A DNA stretch of 64,000 nucleotides, taken from assembly GCA_030761205.1 (NCBI GenBank), contig JAULJL010000004.1:36800172-36864171 (forward strand). The letters are read 5' to 3'. This stretch comes from Fremontodendron californicum. Its lineage: Eukaryota > Streptophyta > Magnoliopsida > Malvales > Malvaceae. The position numbers and the translations under genes are program-made. Numbering within the stretch: position 1 is the first letter of the stretch; each line of letters begins with the position of its first letter. This document shows positions 46,320-57,995 of the stretch, piece after piece. Below the pieces are notes generated by a model. It had not been told where the DNA came from, searched no databases, and was given only the letters and a program-made list of their open reading frames with translations.

Positions 46320-47304
46320 AGGGGTGAGCAGATAACCGGGTTACCGAACTTATCGACTGAAACCTATGCTATTCGGTTAATTTTATTCGGTTTGTTCGGT
46401 TGTAGTAATAATTGGTAAACACGTTCGGTTTAAATGTGTATATTCGATCGGTGTGCTGGTTTTTTTCTCCAAACTAAACCGATTAAAAAAATCGATATTT
46501 AATTAAAAAAATAAAAATAAAAAATTATTTAAACCCAAACTCAAACCTAAACCTATAACCAATATCCATTATTATTTAGTCTCACACACATAACCCAAAG
46601 GCCAAATTCATAACTCCAATAGGCCATAACCCATCCAGCCATTCCCAAACTTCCAACCCATTATTATCCAACCCATCCATGATTCATAAACCATAATCGA
46701 ATTCGAAAACAAACCTCCATTACCCATAGCCTTTATGTTTCTGCTTTCTACTGAGTTGAAGAAAGACCTGAAACTCTAGCCTTTCCCTTTCCCTTTCTTC
46801 TGTTCTGCTGTCGCCTGCCGACTCTTTGACAGGAAATTTTTTTTTTTTTTTTTCTGAAGAAACCATGATCAGAAGTATCTGTTGGATCTTTGTATATTTG
46901 GAAAGACGATTGGTTTCGGATCTGGGGTATTCTCCAGATTTTGTCAAGAGGATCGTGGTTAATTTTTCATAGTTGGACAGATGCTATCATAGATTCTTTG
47001 CCTTTGTCCAGTCAAGACGTGCATGCTTTTGCCATACATAAGAAAATAGCTGTAGGTCGAAAATGTGAGTGGCAGAACAGTTTGAAACTCCAGGAGACAA
47101 TTAGCTGAAAGAAAATTGAGTATTTCTGTGAGAAACCGATTAGACCGACCGAACCGAACCGATTATGTTCGGTTCGGTCGGTTCGATTTGAGAATTTTAT
47201 GTTGATCGATTTTTTCGGTCGGTTTCTTGAATACATTCAATTTAATCGATTATCGATATTTTAAAACCGAATCGACTGAAACGATCGAATGTTGACCTCT
47301 ACAC
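46320..47304. mobile_element. Degenerate foldback element with CGGTT-rich ends
   Basis: The left end AGGGGTGAGCAGATAACCGG and the right end (reverse complement AGAGGTCAACATTCGATCG) are imperfect inverted repeats. Both arms are rich in CGGTTCGGTT or its complement (46365-46490 and 47135-47290). The core (46560-47120) shows no recognised gene. GGGGTGAGCA-ended elements of this style are common in plants. The class is uncertain, perhaps hAT-like. Confidence 0.5.
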
Positions 47305-47827
47305 AAAACAGTATGGGAAATTTTGGATGGTGTATTTGGACTTTGAAGAGATGGCTGTAAAACTTGTAAGATTCAACTGGTTTGACCCGAGAAACAAATA
47401 AAGGTTAGAAAAGGGTGTTAAAAAAATCAGCAGTTAACCTAACAAAAAGCTTTCATGTTTGGGGTTGAATAATCAATCCCAGTTTTAGAAAACCAGACTT
47501 TTCTAGTAAAAAATTAAGATCAGCTCATCAAATTCAACATTGTTTCAGTCAAATCTTAATAATTTACCTGACTACAAATTTTAAGTCAATGATAGAATCT
47601 TAGTACAAATCTCTTTGGTATATCTTACCTTGTGCTGCAGAGGGACTGAGAAGGGAGGCCATGGCTTCACTCTTTTTTGTTAATTCGTTTTCCATTTTAT
47701 ATTTTTGGAACATTTTTTTTAACCCATATGAAAACTGAAAAGTTAAAACCAGTCATCAATTCTAGGCTCAAGATTTTCACAAATGAACAGAAGCCACAAC
47801 CACTAGTCGATAATTAGGATAATTCTG

Positions 47828-47829
<2 letters not shown>

Positions 47830-47867
<38 letters not shown>
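47830..47867. repeat. (AT)n microsatellite
   Basis: About 19 AT units. The flanks 47305-47829 and 47868-48126 are AT-rich spacer with no gene seen. Confidence 0.9.
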
Positions 47868-47868
<1 letters not shown>

Positions 47869-48126
47869 GAAAAAATATGAATAAAGTTATCAAATACTGT
47901 ATTTAATATAATTTTTTTTAAAATAATTTATTAATTAACTTTAAAAAGTAGCTAAAGATACTCGTTAACAAAACTTTTTATATATATATATATTAGTGAA
48001 TTATGTAAATAACATTAATTGGTGGGCATCTGAGAAAAAAAAAAGAATAAAGCATTGAATCTGAAGTTCTTGCGCTTCTCTACCAGTGGTGGAACCATGG
48101 CAAGTCAAGTCAACTGCCTTGTTTAA

Positions 48127-48515
48127 GGTTTCGTTTAGCATTGCTTCTGGCACAGTTTTTGAGGTCAAAAATTGCTTTTCACCGCAAACGCAATGCTAAA
48201 CAGATAAAAAAATTTGACTTCTGCTGTTGAAACCATGGTTTGAAAAGCCAAACCAAAAAGCCAAAAAATATAGCTTTTGGGCTTTAAAAGCTGGCTTTTG
48301 GATAAAATGACTTTATTATCCTCACATCTCTACACTTTTATTATTTTAAACATATCTTTTTTTGACATTTCAATTTCGTACAACATTTTTTCACAGCAAT
48401 ACTAAACACTTACAAATTTTTAAACCACACTTTTTCACCACACTTTATAAACACTTTTTTCAACTCGAGCTTTTTTCAACCCAAGCTTTTTCCAACAACA
48501 ATGCTAAACTAGCCC
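48127..48515. mobile_element. Tourist-like (PIF/Harbinger) MITE with TAA target duplication
   Basis: The left end GGTTTCGTTTAGCATTG and the right end CAATGCTAAACTAGCCC are inverted repeats sharing CGTTTAGCATTG / CAATGCTAAACTAG. TAA flanks both sides (48124-48126 and 48516-48518). The length of 389 bp, a three-base T(A/T)A duplication and G-rich ends fit Tourist-type MITEs. No coding capacity. Confidence 0.75.
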
Positions 48516-48518
48516 TAA

Positions 48519-50744
48519 GTGTGCATCATGCATGTGTTTTTCATTTTGCTACTCTAATTAAAATATTTTTGTTGAATTGAATAAAAATAGTATTATTCTA
48601 ATTCTAATTATTATAGTTTAAACCAGTGCCTTTCAAAACTCATTTGTTTTTTTCGATGTAAAATAAAAACTATTACTCGAATCTATATGCTAGCACAAAA
48701 TTCCTTTGATACAAAGATTTAACAATTTGAAAATATTACTAATAGATAGGGTGTTAGAGTTGTTAATGGGTTAGGTCGGATCAAATTAGGTCCAAGTAAT
48801 AAATAAAAATTTACTTGCTAAGATTCGATACGATTTGTCAGTTCAAAATTTTTTTTTATTATTTAAAATATTAAAGAAAATTATAATTAAACTTAAAATA
48901 AAATAAAATAAAATATTTTTATTGATTAAATAATAATTAGTGTCTAATCGAGTCCATCAAACTGAACGAATAATTCGACTCTTAAACATAAACGATAAGA
49001 TATGTTGTTCTTGGGAAATCAAGTTGATAAAATGTGATTTGAATCAAAACACATATTACAATCCAATTCAAGAATAAAAAATTGTGTTTGGAGTTTGGAT
49101 GGTATAGCCTTAGTTAGTAGTTATCAAACTTGATTATGGATTATAAAATAAGTTAATTATGGTTGTTTTTGTATTTTTATATTATGGGCCAGTCTTTTCT
49201 AATTCATAATTTTTAGGTTTATTTTATACGTTATTTTTTCAATTTATATAAGAATAAGATATGACATTTCTAAATTCTAATTAAATAGATAAGTTTGGCA
49301 ATTTCGTGGATGTTAATCATTAGATTTGGACATGGTTAGGATATTTAGGTATTAAAAATTCAAATACCTTAAATTCTTAATTATCAGTTCAGGTTGTACT
49401 TCAAAACTTGTTATTTCTTTGCTACCATCCTTTCTATTTCATTTTTTTTAGATTTTAATTGACGCTAATTTTTAAACTAAGTTCAACGATTTCTTCAATA
49501 AAATAAAAAATAATAGTTAATAACCTTAAAAGATTAAAAAAATTAAGATAAATTGGTGCCGGACAAGATAATCATCTTGACTTAATAAATAAATGATGGT
49601 TAGCCTAAATTATTTAATTTTTTATGTAAGTTTTTATATTTTTATTGTATCTAAATAACATCTTATCTTTTGATTTTTACTAAATTAAATTCATATTTTA
49701 AATGAAATGTTGATTTATGTAAATGATTTATTTAGGTATAAATTAAAAATTAAGAGCTTATTTTGGTACAAATCAAAAGTGTTAGCTCAAAGTGGTGATT
49801 AAATTAAGAAGGAATGGATTAATTTCTTAAAAACTAATGCGAAATTAAAACATAAATAATAAAATTGATAAATTGAACCATATAAACTTAATATGACAAG
49901 TAAATATACGGAATTAAAACAAGTAAATATTGCATTTGATGAGTTAGCAAAAGGTTAAGGACTTATTTGAATATAAATTAAAAATTAAGGCTTATTTGAA
50001 TGCAAATTAAAGGTTAAGGATTGGATGTAATAAAAATATAGGGGTTTATCTAAATAAAATTATAAAATTCAAGATTTTTTTTGTTATTTTAACCAAAAAT
50101 GATTTTGTTTTATTTGCGTTTTTACTATATACTTTTTGTTTTTTCAATAAAAAATAAAAAAGAAACAAATAAAATAGTAGATTAAAAATAAAAAAATAAA
50201 GATTCGATTAACAGGTGTTGTTATAAAGGTCAATTAATGATTATTTAATTATTATTTAAAAAAATTTACATTTAATATATTATTTTTATCAAATTAAAAA
50301 AATAATGCATTAATTATTTTTTTTTTATAAATATTATATTAATCGATGTCGATAGATACTAATTAATATTTCTAAAAAAATTAAAACACCAATTACTTAA
50401 ATATTTTGTTTTAGTTGGAAAAAATAAATACTCCATAAATGTTTGTTTTAGACAAATTGTGTGAATTTATGCAAAATTAAAGATACTAATTAGGTTGATT
50501 TAGTAGTAATAATGTAAGTAATGACTTTTGCTGACAATGGCGACACCTCATCCATGATTGGACAATAGATATCAAAATAGTCAAAACAGGTGCGGGTTTC
50601 GATGTTATTATTCGGACATGACAATGATCATATGATATGAGTAGAAGGATGTTCCAATCAATCTATCTATTAATTATGGTCTATAACAATTCAATACTTT
50701 CCCATATTCTCAAGGATGAAAACATAATAAAATTTATGCTGAAA
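48519..50744. other. Intergenic, repeat-rich, no gene seen
   Basis: Contains a GGGTTAGGTCGGATCAAATT-type dispersed repeat (about 48760-49000), kin to the one at about 39610. From about 49585 to 50105 it holds copy 2 of the AT-rich repeat of 11570-11875. Confidence 0.5.
49585..50105 (+). repeat. Dispersed AT-rich repeat, copy 2
   Basis: Ends AATAAAAATATAGGGGTTTAT, AAATTCAAGATTTTTTTTG and TTATTTTAACC, matching the end of 11570-11875. Repeated ATTAAAAATTAAGG/TTATTTGAAT units match as well. Confidence 0.6.
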
Positions 50745-51330
50745 AATCCCTATCCCTTGTCATCCATAGGGGTATCTATGATCGGGACGGATCGGATTTG
50801 GTCGAATTTATATATGATATCAATATTATATATGTTTATTCAAATTTGATCTGATTCGAAATATGAACCTTAAATTTTATCCAAACTCGTTCATATTTAT
50901 AAATAAATAGTCCAAACCCGTTTAGGTCCACCCATATTTTCTTTCTTAAAAAAAATATGTTATTTTTTTATTTATTCTTTAGTAATTATATATATTTTTT
51001 ATTAAGTTCTTAAATATAAACAATTTAACATATTTTTTAATGTTTACGCTATAATATTATATATATTTAATTTTTAATGACATAAATTATATAATATATA
51101 TAAAAATAAAAATAATATATTATTTAATTGAAAAACGGGTCGGATTTGGGTCTTGAATGTTGGAGCCAAGGGCCAACCTTTCTTCTTTTTTTTTCAAGCC
51201 CATTTTCGAGTCTAAGTTCAAAGATTAGATTATTTGTTCGATTCGATAGATCCATCCAAATAGAATCGAACCTAAAAATATGATATTTTAAATTCAGATT
51301 GGTTCGACTATGTTCGAATTATCATTAAGG
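50745..51330 (+). repeat. Dispersed GGTCGGATTTGGG-type repeat, copy 1
   Basis: Shares ordered blocks with 54945-55465: ATATCAATAT, ATATATGTTTAT, TCCAAACCCGTTTAGG, CACCCATATT, ATAAATTA.ATAA.ATAT, GGGTC..ATTTGGGTCTTGA and TGTTGGAG(C/T)CAAG. Same orientation. It is noncoding, probably a non-autonomous DNA element. Confidence 0.7.
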
Positions 51331-51337
51331 TTTATAT

Positions 51338-51445
51338 TTAATGCACCGATAGTGTATAAATAAATACATATAATTATATTTTAATGAGATGATATCATGT
51401 GGTTCACTGACAGTGTATAGATTTATACACTGTCAGTGCATCAAT
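51338..51445. mobile_element. Tiny inverted-repeat element with perfect 15-bp hairpin
   Basis: CACTGACAGTGTATA (51405-51419), four-base loop, TATACACTGTCAGTG (51424-51438). A related, imperfect copy (CACCGATAGTGTATA) sits at about 51342, so the outer ends TGCACCGATAGTG and CACTGTCAGTGCA also pair. It looks like a MITE remnant. Confidence 0.55.
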
Positions 51446-51996
51446 TATAAATCTATTATTTAATAAATAAAAATAAAAATATTTAAATTTAATTACAAAA
51501 ATATATAAATATTAATATAAAAACATTTTAATATATTTTGAGTAATAATTTGAGGTTTTTTTATTTGATGGGTCTTATAAAATAATTTTTTTATTAGAAT
51601 TTAGTTCAACCCGACCCATAAATCTAATTGCAACCTTAAGTATATAAAATCTATTGAACCTAAATCTTTAGACAGGATATGGTATTCTTGTTTCTAATTT
51701 TATTTTTCTTTTTGTTGGGCAATTAGAGATAGATCCTTATGTATAAGGTAATATTTGGGTTTCATAAAAGAAGAAGTAATATTTGGGAGATTTGATTGCT
51801 TTTTTTTGTAAAACTAAGTAACCATGTCCATGGGAGAGAATGAAATAAGAGTTTTGGAATTAACTCTAATAAATTATGTGCAAGTTTGATTTTTAATTAT
51901 TGGTCAAACTTTGTTTTTTCTTTAATTTATTTAGTATCCTATGGATTTTTTTTCCTTAAGAAGTTAGGATATGGAGTTAGGTTACTATAGTACTTA

Positions 51997-54065
51997 GGGC
52001 GGGTTTGATTCGATAAATCTTTCATTACAGGACATAATCTTACAGCCCGTCATGAGATTACCATGTTTGGTTCACTAACATTCCGCAAGCTCGGTAATAT
52101 GATATTAGCTATAGTGTCAAAATTGGATCATATTGGGTGTAATGTCATACCCTTTTTTCTCTAAGATTATGTTACATTACACCCATAATGTAACATTTTT
52201 CCACTTTTGCCCCTCAATATTAATGTTTTCGGTCCCTTTTGTCCTTATGTTTTAATGAAATAACACCCAATAGCACATGACATATGTTTTAGCCGACAGC
52301 GCCTCTTCCTTTGGTCTCCATTTTTCTCTGGACCGTTGCCTCTCCCTTTCCCATTTGATTTCTTCCCTTTTTTGATTTCGTTGGTCAATCTAGGTATGAT
52401 TTCATTTGAAATCTTCGATTTATATTATTTTATGTTATTGATTTTGTGTGTGCATGTCAGATTGAAGGTTTAGGATTTTGATTTTGGTTTTGGTTTTAAT
52501 TTTTTGGATTTTGAATATTGGGGGTTTAAGTCTAGGATTTTGGATTAGCTTGATTATTTGGGGTTTCGAATATTGTGGGTTTTAATTTCTAGGGTTTAAG
52601 TCTGGAATCTTTCGTTCCTCTCATCTCCCTCTTCGAACCCTAGAAAATTCTCCAAAACCCTCTCCTTGCTTTATCTTCCAATAATTCTGATGCCTCTCAT
52701 TTCCATGATGGCTTCGGTTCCAATCCTACTCCCTCTAAGGTCAGCTTTTCCAAGTTAGTTTTAATTTTGGAATGTTACTTTTTCTATGAATTTGAGGTTG
52801 TGAGGATTTCGCAAATTGCTCACTTTAGATTCAAATTTCTAATTTTAGTATAAGTATTTCTGCTTTGCTCAGCTGATAATGCAACGTTGATGGTTTTATT
52901 TTCAATATCGTTTTACTTGTTAGGATGAAAATTCGAGATTTTTTAATTGCAGCTCGTGGACGAAAAAAATTTGTTCTCGAATTTGATTGAATTGTTTTAG
53001 GATTATTTGAGATTTATATTTTCATTGTTTATTGAAAAAATGTGGGAAATTGTAATATTACATTTTAGTTGTAATATTACATATAGGACGAGGAAAACAA
53101 GGTCTGTCTAGAGAACTGAAATCAATGTAATATTACATTTTAGTTGTTGTCTTAAGTTACAATAATTTAAGTTATGCCTTCTTTTTTTCTTTTTTTTCTC
53201 TTTAAATTAGATGCTCATGATATGTTTATAGATTAACTATATAGTTTTAGCTGATGCAAATTATGTTTTGCTAATTTTGATAGTTTCTTGAATATTTATT
53301 TATTTTTGTTCATAATTGTTGTGTTGTTTGATTACAAATATAAACTTTGGGTTTAGTAATTTCCTAGAAGATTTTGTGTATGTTTTGAAAATCTTTCATA
53401 ATATTTTAATATTTTGTTAGTTATAACAGTTATGTCTCGTTTAACAATAAGAAAGAAGATGCGAGTGGTTACATTCTAATTTTACAATTGGAGATGATGG
53501 ATACAACCCTTTTGAAGATATGTAGCTTCTGTTTTTGCTTAGAGCTTCTATGAAGATATTGGCAACTCTTTGTAATTGCATACGCTAATATTTTGACTTC
53601 GTGGCTTATGTTTTGAGATGCCATGGAAAATACTTTTGTAAAACTGTTTATGACTTGCTTGGTAAAATAGATGTGCATATGTTAACAGCTCCAGGTCATG
53701 TTTAGTTTAGCTACTAATGTACTTCAATTCGAAATTATTGGTTGGATGTGCATGAATTGGTTGGATGTTATTCAATTTGAAATTATTTATAAAACTGTGT
53801 ATTTGTAGTAGGCTGCATGAATGTTTAGTTTAAAAGCACGCTGCAAGTCTCCATCTACTATTGGCTTGTACAAAGGCAAGGGTATTTTAGTAATGTGAGG
53901 ATCTCGGAATGTTACATTCCTACCAACCAAACATGATCATCTTAAATGAAAGGACGGTCAACCAAACGTATGCATCTAAGATTTACGGGAATGTGACTTC
54001 GTCATCTTGTAAGGGGTAATTCTATTACCAACCGCAATCTTACATCCACCGAATCAAACCCACCC
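51997..54065. mobile_element. PIF/Harbinger-type element, 2.07 kb, non-autonomous
   Basis: The left end GGGCGGGTTTGATTCG and the right end CGAATCAAACCCACCC are 16-bp inverted repeats with one mismatch. TTA flanks both sides (51994-51996 and 54066-54068). TTA duplications and GGG-starting ends define PIF/Harbinger. Further inward the arms carry related words (CATGTTTGGTT at about 52070 and AACCAAACATG at about 53928). No DDE transposase or Myb-like frame is seen inside. A segment near 52600-52740 looks like an exon with donor AAGGTCAGC, so a captured gene piece is possible. Confidence 0.8.
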
Positions 54066-54068
54066 TTA

Positions 54069-55785
54069 GTATAATAACTAAAACAAATTGTGGATTCATT
54101 TACCAAAAATAAACAACATTTGAGATTCTCTTTTCATTGGTATAAAATATTTGAGAGATTCTTAGTCTTGCAAAAGCATCATAAGTAATTAAGTTTAAAA
54201 TTATCACAAAATTTCGACATTGCTCAATTGTAGTCACAAATTATTAACCATAATAAATAAATAAATATTCTTTTAAATATTTTAAATAAGTTAATCTGAC
54301 TTTAAAAAAAATAATTATATTAAATTAAGTTTACAATCTATTATCTAATCCCAGAAAATGATATTACGAGATTTAAATAAGTTTGAAGAAAAAGTGTTTT
54401 ACTTGGATGTACTTTATTTTATCATTGATTCTATAGATATATTCTACACACTTCAAAAATTTTAATAACCATAGCAAAACCCAAAATTTAACAAATAATT
54501 TTAATGGTGTGCTGCCCAATTCCAAAACCTGAGGCAAATCATACTTTCTTCATTGTCTTTTCATCAAATTTGGCCACGTAAACCTCTCAACCGAAAATTA
54601 TGAAGCTTTTTCAGCTTAATAATTTGTTATGAGTTAATAATTTGTGATTTATGTTATTTAGATTAAGAGTGAGTGTCATATATAAATATACATATGATAG
54701 GAGTATATTTAATTTTTTTTAAGTTTTTTATATATTTGAATGATTATATTTTTATACTTATATTTAAATATGTATTGGATATATGTATCAAACACGAATA
54801 TGTTAAAAAAATAAAAACCCATAATTTATAATTATAATTAAATCATATCAAAATTTTATGATAAAATCGAATCCATGGATCAGAATTCCAAATATAACAA
54901 AGTACAATTTATGCAAATTGTTCTAATCTCACTCTTTTATAGAAGTGTTCATAGATCGAACCAGGTCGGGTTCGAATCGGGCTTATATGTTGTATCAATA
55001 TCATATATATTTGTCCAAATTCGGTCCGAAATATGGGCTTCAAATTCTGCCCAAGCTTGCCCATATTTGTAAATCAGTAGTCCAAACCCGTTTAGGCCCG
55101 TCCATATTATTTTTTTCTAAAAAATTTAAACAAATATTTTTTTATTATTTAATTTTTAATAATTTTATTTCTTTCTTTATTTTATCAAGTTTTAAAACAT
55201 GGATAACTTAACATATTTTTAAATGTTTACACTATAATATTATTTTTTTATATGATATAAATTACATAAAATATAAAAATAATATATTATATAAATAAAA
55301 ATGGGTTGGGCCGAGCTCAGACCTTGATTGTTGGAGTCAAGACCCGACCAATTTTTTAAATGAACATTTTTTTTTTCAAACTTATATTTCGAGCATAATA
55401 TTTTTATTTAAACTTTTTAAAATATAGACGAGCTTTCAAATTTTAACATGTCTACTCTTCTAGGAGGATTATCTACAAAACAAATTATTTTAAATGCATT
55501 TACAAAGAAAAAAAAAGTTAACATAGATGTTATGGACGGAATTTTTATTTGATTTTCGTTTCTGCTTTATTTATATATTTTTTAATTTAAAAAACCACCG
55601 TTCTTTACCAAAAAGAAGAAAATAATAAAAATAAAGCAAATTCCCCTTCTCCGAGTTGCGTATAAATTTTTTAACAAAAAGAGAAAGTCAAGTCACAGTC
55701 AAAACCCACCCTTATACCGCGTTCACACCTGCGCTACCCACGCGCTTCCTTAGCCCCCTCTCGCTAACCGCGTACCTCTGATACG
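54069..55785. other. Intergenic, upstream of ALP1-like gene
   Basis: AT-rich. Holds copy 2 of the GGTCGGATTTGGG-type repeat (54945-55465). From about 55640 the base composition rises (CCTTATACCGCGTTCACACC, CCACGCGCTTCC), as expected of a proximal promoter. Confidence 0.5.
54945..55465 (+). repeat. Dispersed GGTCGGATTTGGG-type repeat, copy 2
   Basis: Partner of 50745-51330. Its ends TAGAAGTGTTCATAGATCG and AACATGTCTACTCTTCTA are rough inverted repeats, which favours a DNA transposon origin. Confidence 0.65.
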
Positions 55786-55793
55786 TATATAAA
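55786..55793 (+). promoter_or_regulatory. TATA box of the ALP1-like gene
   Basis: TATATAAA about 104 bp before the start codon, followed by a CT-rich leader. Position and context fit a core promoter. Confidence 0.7.
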
Positions 55794-55896
55794 TTATCAA
55801 ATCCCTCCGTTCATATCTCCAATTTCAAATCACCCTTGCTTTCACATTTCGTCAATCAAGCCTTCAATCAAAATAAACCCATAATTTATTGGTTAC

Positions 55897-57435
55897 ATGG
55901 AAATCGGTTCTTTCACATTTCTTTGTCCAGAAGATTTTTCTTATATCGACAATAACGACAGCAATTTTTCTTGGTTTCAAGATATGGAAAATGGGTTCAA
56001 TGGGAACAGCAAGAAGAGGGGTAGAAAAGGTATTGAGGAATCTTTAGTCAACGAAGAATTGAAGAAGAGTGGGTTTGTAGATATACTTTCCTCGATTTTG
56101 TCGTTGGACGAGGAAGCAAGGCAAGAGCAACATCAATGGGTCACTGACTCTGGTCAAGAAAAAGCTTTTTTCGAAGCCAATTACAAGGAAAAAGTTCAAG
56201 AAATAAATGGTTATTTGGACCAGCTCCAAAACCATTCCTCTGAAATGGACGAGTTGGATAATTCCAGAAACAAACGCGCCCGTAAATCCAGTTTAGCAGC
56301 TGCAGCTGCTGCGACGGTTTCAGCTGGTTCTGACAATGTGGGTCCATCGCAATCGGGCAGCGGATCCGGACAGCAAAGGCGGCTATGGGTAAAAGATCGA
56401 TCTAAGGATTGGTGGGAGATGTGCAATCACCCGGATTTCCCCGACGAGGAGTTTAAACGCGCTTTCCGGATGAGTAAAGCCACGTTCGATATGGTCTGCG
56501 AGGAGTTGGAACCGGTGGTGATGAAAAAGAACACTATGCTTCGTGATGCGATCCCGGTTCGTCAACGCGTGGCGGTTTGTATTTGGAGGTTGGCCACGGG
56601 CGAGCCGCTTAGGATGGTATCGAAACGATTCGGATTGGGAATCTCAACTTGTCACAAACTGGTATTGGAGGTTTGCACGGCCATAAAAACCGTTTTGATG
56701 CCTAAATTTGTTCAATGGCCTGACGAAAACAAAATGAAGAGGATTAAAGAGGAATTTGAGTCCATCACTGGGATTACAAACGTGGGTGGTTCAATGTACA
56801 CTACTCACGTGCCCATCATTTCCCCCAAAAACAGTGTCGCGGCGTATTTCAATAAAAAGCATACAGAGAGGAATCAGAAAACTTCATATTCGATTACCCT
56901 TCAAGGAGTTGTTGATCAAAAAGGAGTTTTTACCGATGTTTGTATCGGATGGCCTGGTTCGATGTCTGATGATCAAGTTTTGGAGAAGTCAGCCTTTCAC
57001 CAAAGAGCCACCAGGGGGCATTTGAAGGATGTTTGGGTCGTAGGAAGTAAAGGGTATCCATTGATGGACTGGGTTTTGGTTCCTTACACCCACCAGAATC
57101 TGACTTGGGCTCAACACGCTTTCAATGAGAAAATTGGGGAGATTGAAAAGGTGGCTAAAGAAGCATTTGCGAGATTGAAAGGAAGGTGGTCATGTTTGCA
57201 AAAGAGAGTCGATGTTAAGCTTCAAGAGTTGCCTGCTGTTCTTGGAGCTTGCTGCGTTCTGCATAATATTTGTGAGATGAGAAATGAGGAGATGGATCCT
57301 GAGCTTAAATTCGAGCTTTTCGATGATGAGGCGATCCCAGATAATAATTTGAGGTCTATCACTTCCGTACAAGCTAGGGATCACATTGCTCACAATTTGT
57401 TGCACCATGGACTTGGTGGCACTGCTTTTCTATAG
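55897..57435 (+). CDS. ALP1/HARBI1-like domesticated transposase
   Basis: 512 aa, one exon, start ATG 55897. It matches the plant family of At5g12010/At4g29780-like nuclease-fold proteins derived from PIF/Harbinger transposase. Residues 1-160 are a low-complexity part with a basic NLS-like patch (RNKRARKS, about 128-135) and an Ala run. Residues about 165-280 are the helical DNA-binding-like region (RLWVKDRSKDWWEMCN, RQRVAVCIWRLATGEPLR, FGLGISTCHKLVLEV). Residues about 295-455 are the DDE_Tnp_4 fold. The first catalytic Asp is replaced (SMYTTH, Y301), the second region keeps D358/D359 (GSMSDDQVLE), and the third acidic site reads KEAFARLKGRW (K421-E422). It is therefore probably not an active transposase. 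ALP-type relatives act with Polycomb complexes, but a role for this protein is unproven. Confidence 0.93.
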   Translation: MEIGSFTFLCPEDFSYIDNNDSNFSWFQDMENGFNGNSKKRGRKGIEESLVNEELKKSGFVDILSSILSLDEEARQEQHQWVTDSGQEKAFFEANYKEKVQEINGYLDQLQNHSSEMDELDNSRNKRARKSSLAAAAAATVSAGSDNVGPSQSGSGSGQQRRLWVKDRSKDWWEMCNHPDFPDEEFKRAFRMSKATFDMVCEELEPVVMKKNTMLRDAIPVRQRVAVCIWRLATGEPLRMVSKRFGLGISTCHKLVLEVCTAIKTVLMPKFVQWPDENKMKRIKEEFESITGITNVGGSMYTTHVPIISPKNSVAAYFNKKHTERNQKTSYSITLQGVVDQKGVFTDVCIGWPGSMSDDQVLEKSAFHQRATRGHLKDVWVVGSKGYPLMDWVLVPYTHQNLTWAQHAFNEKIGEIEKVAKEAFARLKGRWSCLQKRVDVKLQELPAVLGACCVLHNICEMRNEEMDPELKFELFDDEAIPDNNLRSITSVQARDHIAHNLLHHGLGGTAFL

Positions 57436-57498
57436 TGTTTTAGAAATCTTTTTGCAGTCTCTGTTAGATATTTGCTTGTCATTCTTTTTGGCTATGGC

Positions 57499-57504
57499 AA
57501 TAAA
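57499..57504 (+). terminator. Possible poly-A signal of the ALP1-like gene
   Basis: AATAAA 64 bp after the stop codon, followed by T-rich sequence. Plant signals are loose, so this is only plausible. Confidence 0.4.
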
Positions 57505-57995
57505 GATCATTCTTGATTTACTTTTTTTTTTTTTTATATATGGGTTTGCCAACATTTTTTTTATTTATGGTTTGCTTAATTTATGTTGTTATATTCATAT
57601 TATTTATTCCATGCATGAACCAGGTAAACTGCTTAATCTATGTTGTTATATTCATATTATTTGTCATTTGACAAACAAAACAACAATCCCTTCCTGGCCA
57701 TTGACCGGGGGAGACTGATGAATCATTTGATGCCATTGCTAATCCAATAATTAATGTCATACCAATTTAATTTTTCCGAGAATTGTAAACCTGTTAATTT
57801 ATATATCAGTCTCGTATCTTATATTTTTCGTCATGAAAATAATATAAAATTTTGAATATATTAAAATCATAAACATAAATTAAATATATTTATTATATTA
57901 TTTTTGTATTTATTAAATTTTTAATGTTTGTATTTCCTATCTAAAATTGCTTTGTCTCGAAAAGGTAAATGTGTAAACTTTGTATATATGATTTT
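57505..57995. other. 3' flank of ALP1-like gene, no gene seen
   Basis: AT-rich. TTAATCTATGTTGTTATATT-type words occur twice (about 57577-57605 and 57632-57660), a short direct duplication. Confidence 0.5.

Noticed and set aside
54965..54985. GGGTTCGAATCGGG as a tRNA T-arm
   Set aside because: No acceptor stem, D-arm or anticodon arm can be placed around it. It belongs to a dispersed repeat.
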